A stretch of DNA of 39,665 bases from Enterococcus viikkiensis (lineage in GTDB: Bacteria > Bacillota > Bacilli > Lactobacillales > Enterococcaceae), in contig NZ_BJDW01000024.1 in the NCBI RefSeq assembly GCF_005405345.1, forward strand, positions 1-39,665, read 5' to 3'. A program made the position numbers and the translations under genes. This document shows, one piece after another, positions 38,809 through 39,665 of the stretch; position 1 is the stretch's first letter; each line of letters begins with the position of its first letter. The notes beneath the pieces were generated by a model. The model saw nothing but the letters and a program-made list of their open reading frames with translations. It searched no databases and was not told where the DNA came from.

Positions 38809-39510
38809 ATACGTTCTTTGTTCCATCTGAAAAGCCTTCAACATCGTGTCCGTCGCATTTTTCACCGGAGTGACACCAACTAACTCCCCTTGGACGATGA
38901 TCCGAGTAACTCCTTCGATCTCGCCGCAAGTAATCAAGGTAATCTGCTGCTTCCCTGGCTGGACGTCTAGATATTTTACTTCTGTCGGCTGGACGCGTAC
39001 TTTCAACGTCGTTTTATACGTATAAACATTTTGCAGATCGGTTAAATAGATAAGATCATTTTCTTTGATTCCTTCAAGGGGTGTAAATAAAAGACCCGGT
39101 CGATCCGCCCGATGACTCGCTAACGCGTAATTTCCTTCACCCATTTTTTGATCCGGAGATAAGGTTCCCGCACCATACAAAAGCACTTCATTGGATAACC
39201 CTTTGAATATCGGCAAATTGATTTCTACCGAAGGGATCGCGATGCCACCGATAACTGGCAAGCGCTTGTTGCTTAATTGTGCCTGCAACACGGCTTCTGT
39301 ACTAGCGGGCTCCACCGCATCAAAATCAAAAGAAGCCTCTTTGCGCATATTTTTATCGATTTCGCTTTTATTTATCTTTGACACGATATAGCGCTCACCG
39401 TTATACTGCATCAAAAAATATTTGATTTGATTGTTGAAAATCAACGCTAATCCTACGAGCAGCAATAAGAAAAGAAAAATATTTATGAGCCAATTCCTTT
39501 TTTTCTTCAT
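38806..39510 (-). CDS. srtA: Class A sortase
   Basis: Sortase A anchors LPxTG proteins to peptidoglycan. The 234-residue protein has an N-terminal membrane anchor (about 5-24, WLINIFLFLLLLVGLALIF) and a beta-barrel catalytic domain with His133 (ALASHRADRP), Cys195 in the TLITC motif, and Arg203 (GVTRIIVQ), all intact. It has no C-terminal membrane segment, which separates it from pilus-type class C. I chose the ATG at 39510 with AGGAGG 6 bases upstream. A frame 22 residues longer (to 39576) lacks a ribosome-binding site. It stands alone between terminators. Bases 39511-39665 contain no further gene I can support, and no convincing promoter was found there. Confidence 0.93.
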   Translation of the reverse strand: MKKKRNWLINIFLFLLLLVGLALIFNNQIKYFLMQYNGERYIVSKINKSEIDKNMRKEASFDFDAVEPASTEAVLQAQLSNKRLPVIGGIAIPSVEINLPIFKGLSNEVLLYGAGTLSPDQKMGEGNYALASHRADRPGLLFTPLEGIKENDLIYLTDLQNVYTYKTTLKVRVQPTEVKYLDVQPGKQQITLITCGEIEGVTRIIVQGELVGVTPVKNATDTMLKAFQMEQRTY

Positions 39511-39665
39511 CACACGCCTCCTGAGTTTCCATCTAATAGTACCACACTCTGTTCCTTCACATAATACTACTTTCACTTAATAGATAAAAACGCCGATTGT
39601 AAAATTAAGCTAGACAACTAAAAAAGCCATTTGTGCTACACTCAAAATAGTTCTGACCAAAGAAT

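Overview
The window looks like core chromosome of an Enterococcus or a very close relative (Lactobacillales). The evidence is seen in the genes. There is a SagA-type NlpC/P60 secreted hydrolase whose two ends closely resemble E. faecium SagA, an L,D-transpeptidase close in length and layout to Ldt(fm), and an IreK/IreP-like kinase and phosphatase. The gene order pth-mfd-yabM-rqcP-divIC-S1-tilS-hpt-ftsH-hslO-dusB-lysS-rrn is the classic Lactobacillales arrangement. I cannot fix the species. Nearly every gene is on the minus strand, running toward an rRNA operon whose promoters and leader lie at bases 1-307. Only ldh and the L,D-transpeptidase gene (16.6-19.3 kb) are on the plus strand.

Layout, left to right. 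1-531: rRNA leader, three tandem rrn promoters and the lysS terminator. 0.5-4.1 kb: lysS, dusB, hslO. 4.1-5.0 kb: the only accessory-looking spot, a small bacteriocin-immunity-like gene and a heavily decayed GNAT acetyltransferase pseudogene. 5.0-16.3 kb: ftsH, hpt, tilS, then an S1-domain regulator, divIC, rqcP, a lipid-II-type flippase, mfd and pth. These cover tRNA and ribosome quality control, division and DNA repair. 16.6-19.3 kb: ldh and ldt on the plus strand. 19.3-24 kb: yebC, a vanZ-like gene, sagA, mreD and mreC (cell wall and shape). 24-36.8 kb: thiN, rpe, rsgA, PASTA kinase, phosphatase, rsmB, fmt, def, priA, rpoZ, gmk, yicC. This is the conserved Firmicute cluster linking translation initiation, replication restart and cell-wall signalling. 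36.8-39.6 kb: a PC4/YdbC-like ssDNA-binding protein, a patatin-like phospholipase with an extra N-terminal domain, and a class A sortase.

The genes are close-packed, often with 1-10 base overlaps, and transcription units are separated by clear hairpin-plus-T-run terminators. Several starts are non-ATG (lysS, dusB, mfd, mreC, sagA and probably pth are GTG), chosen from Shine-Dalgarno spacing. I found no CRISPR array, insertion sequence, prophage or tRNA gene, and nothing I would call a new multi-gene system. The points most worth a second look are the patatin protein with a possible GNAT-like N-terminus under a promoter carrying a 7-bp dyad, the immunity gene beside the dead GNAT gene, the long non-terminator hairpin upstream of tilS, the promoter-proximal hairpin upstream of pth, and a candidate WalR box at sagA.
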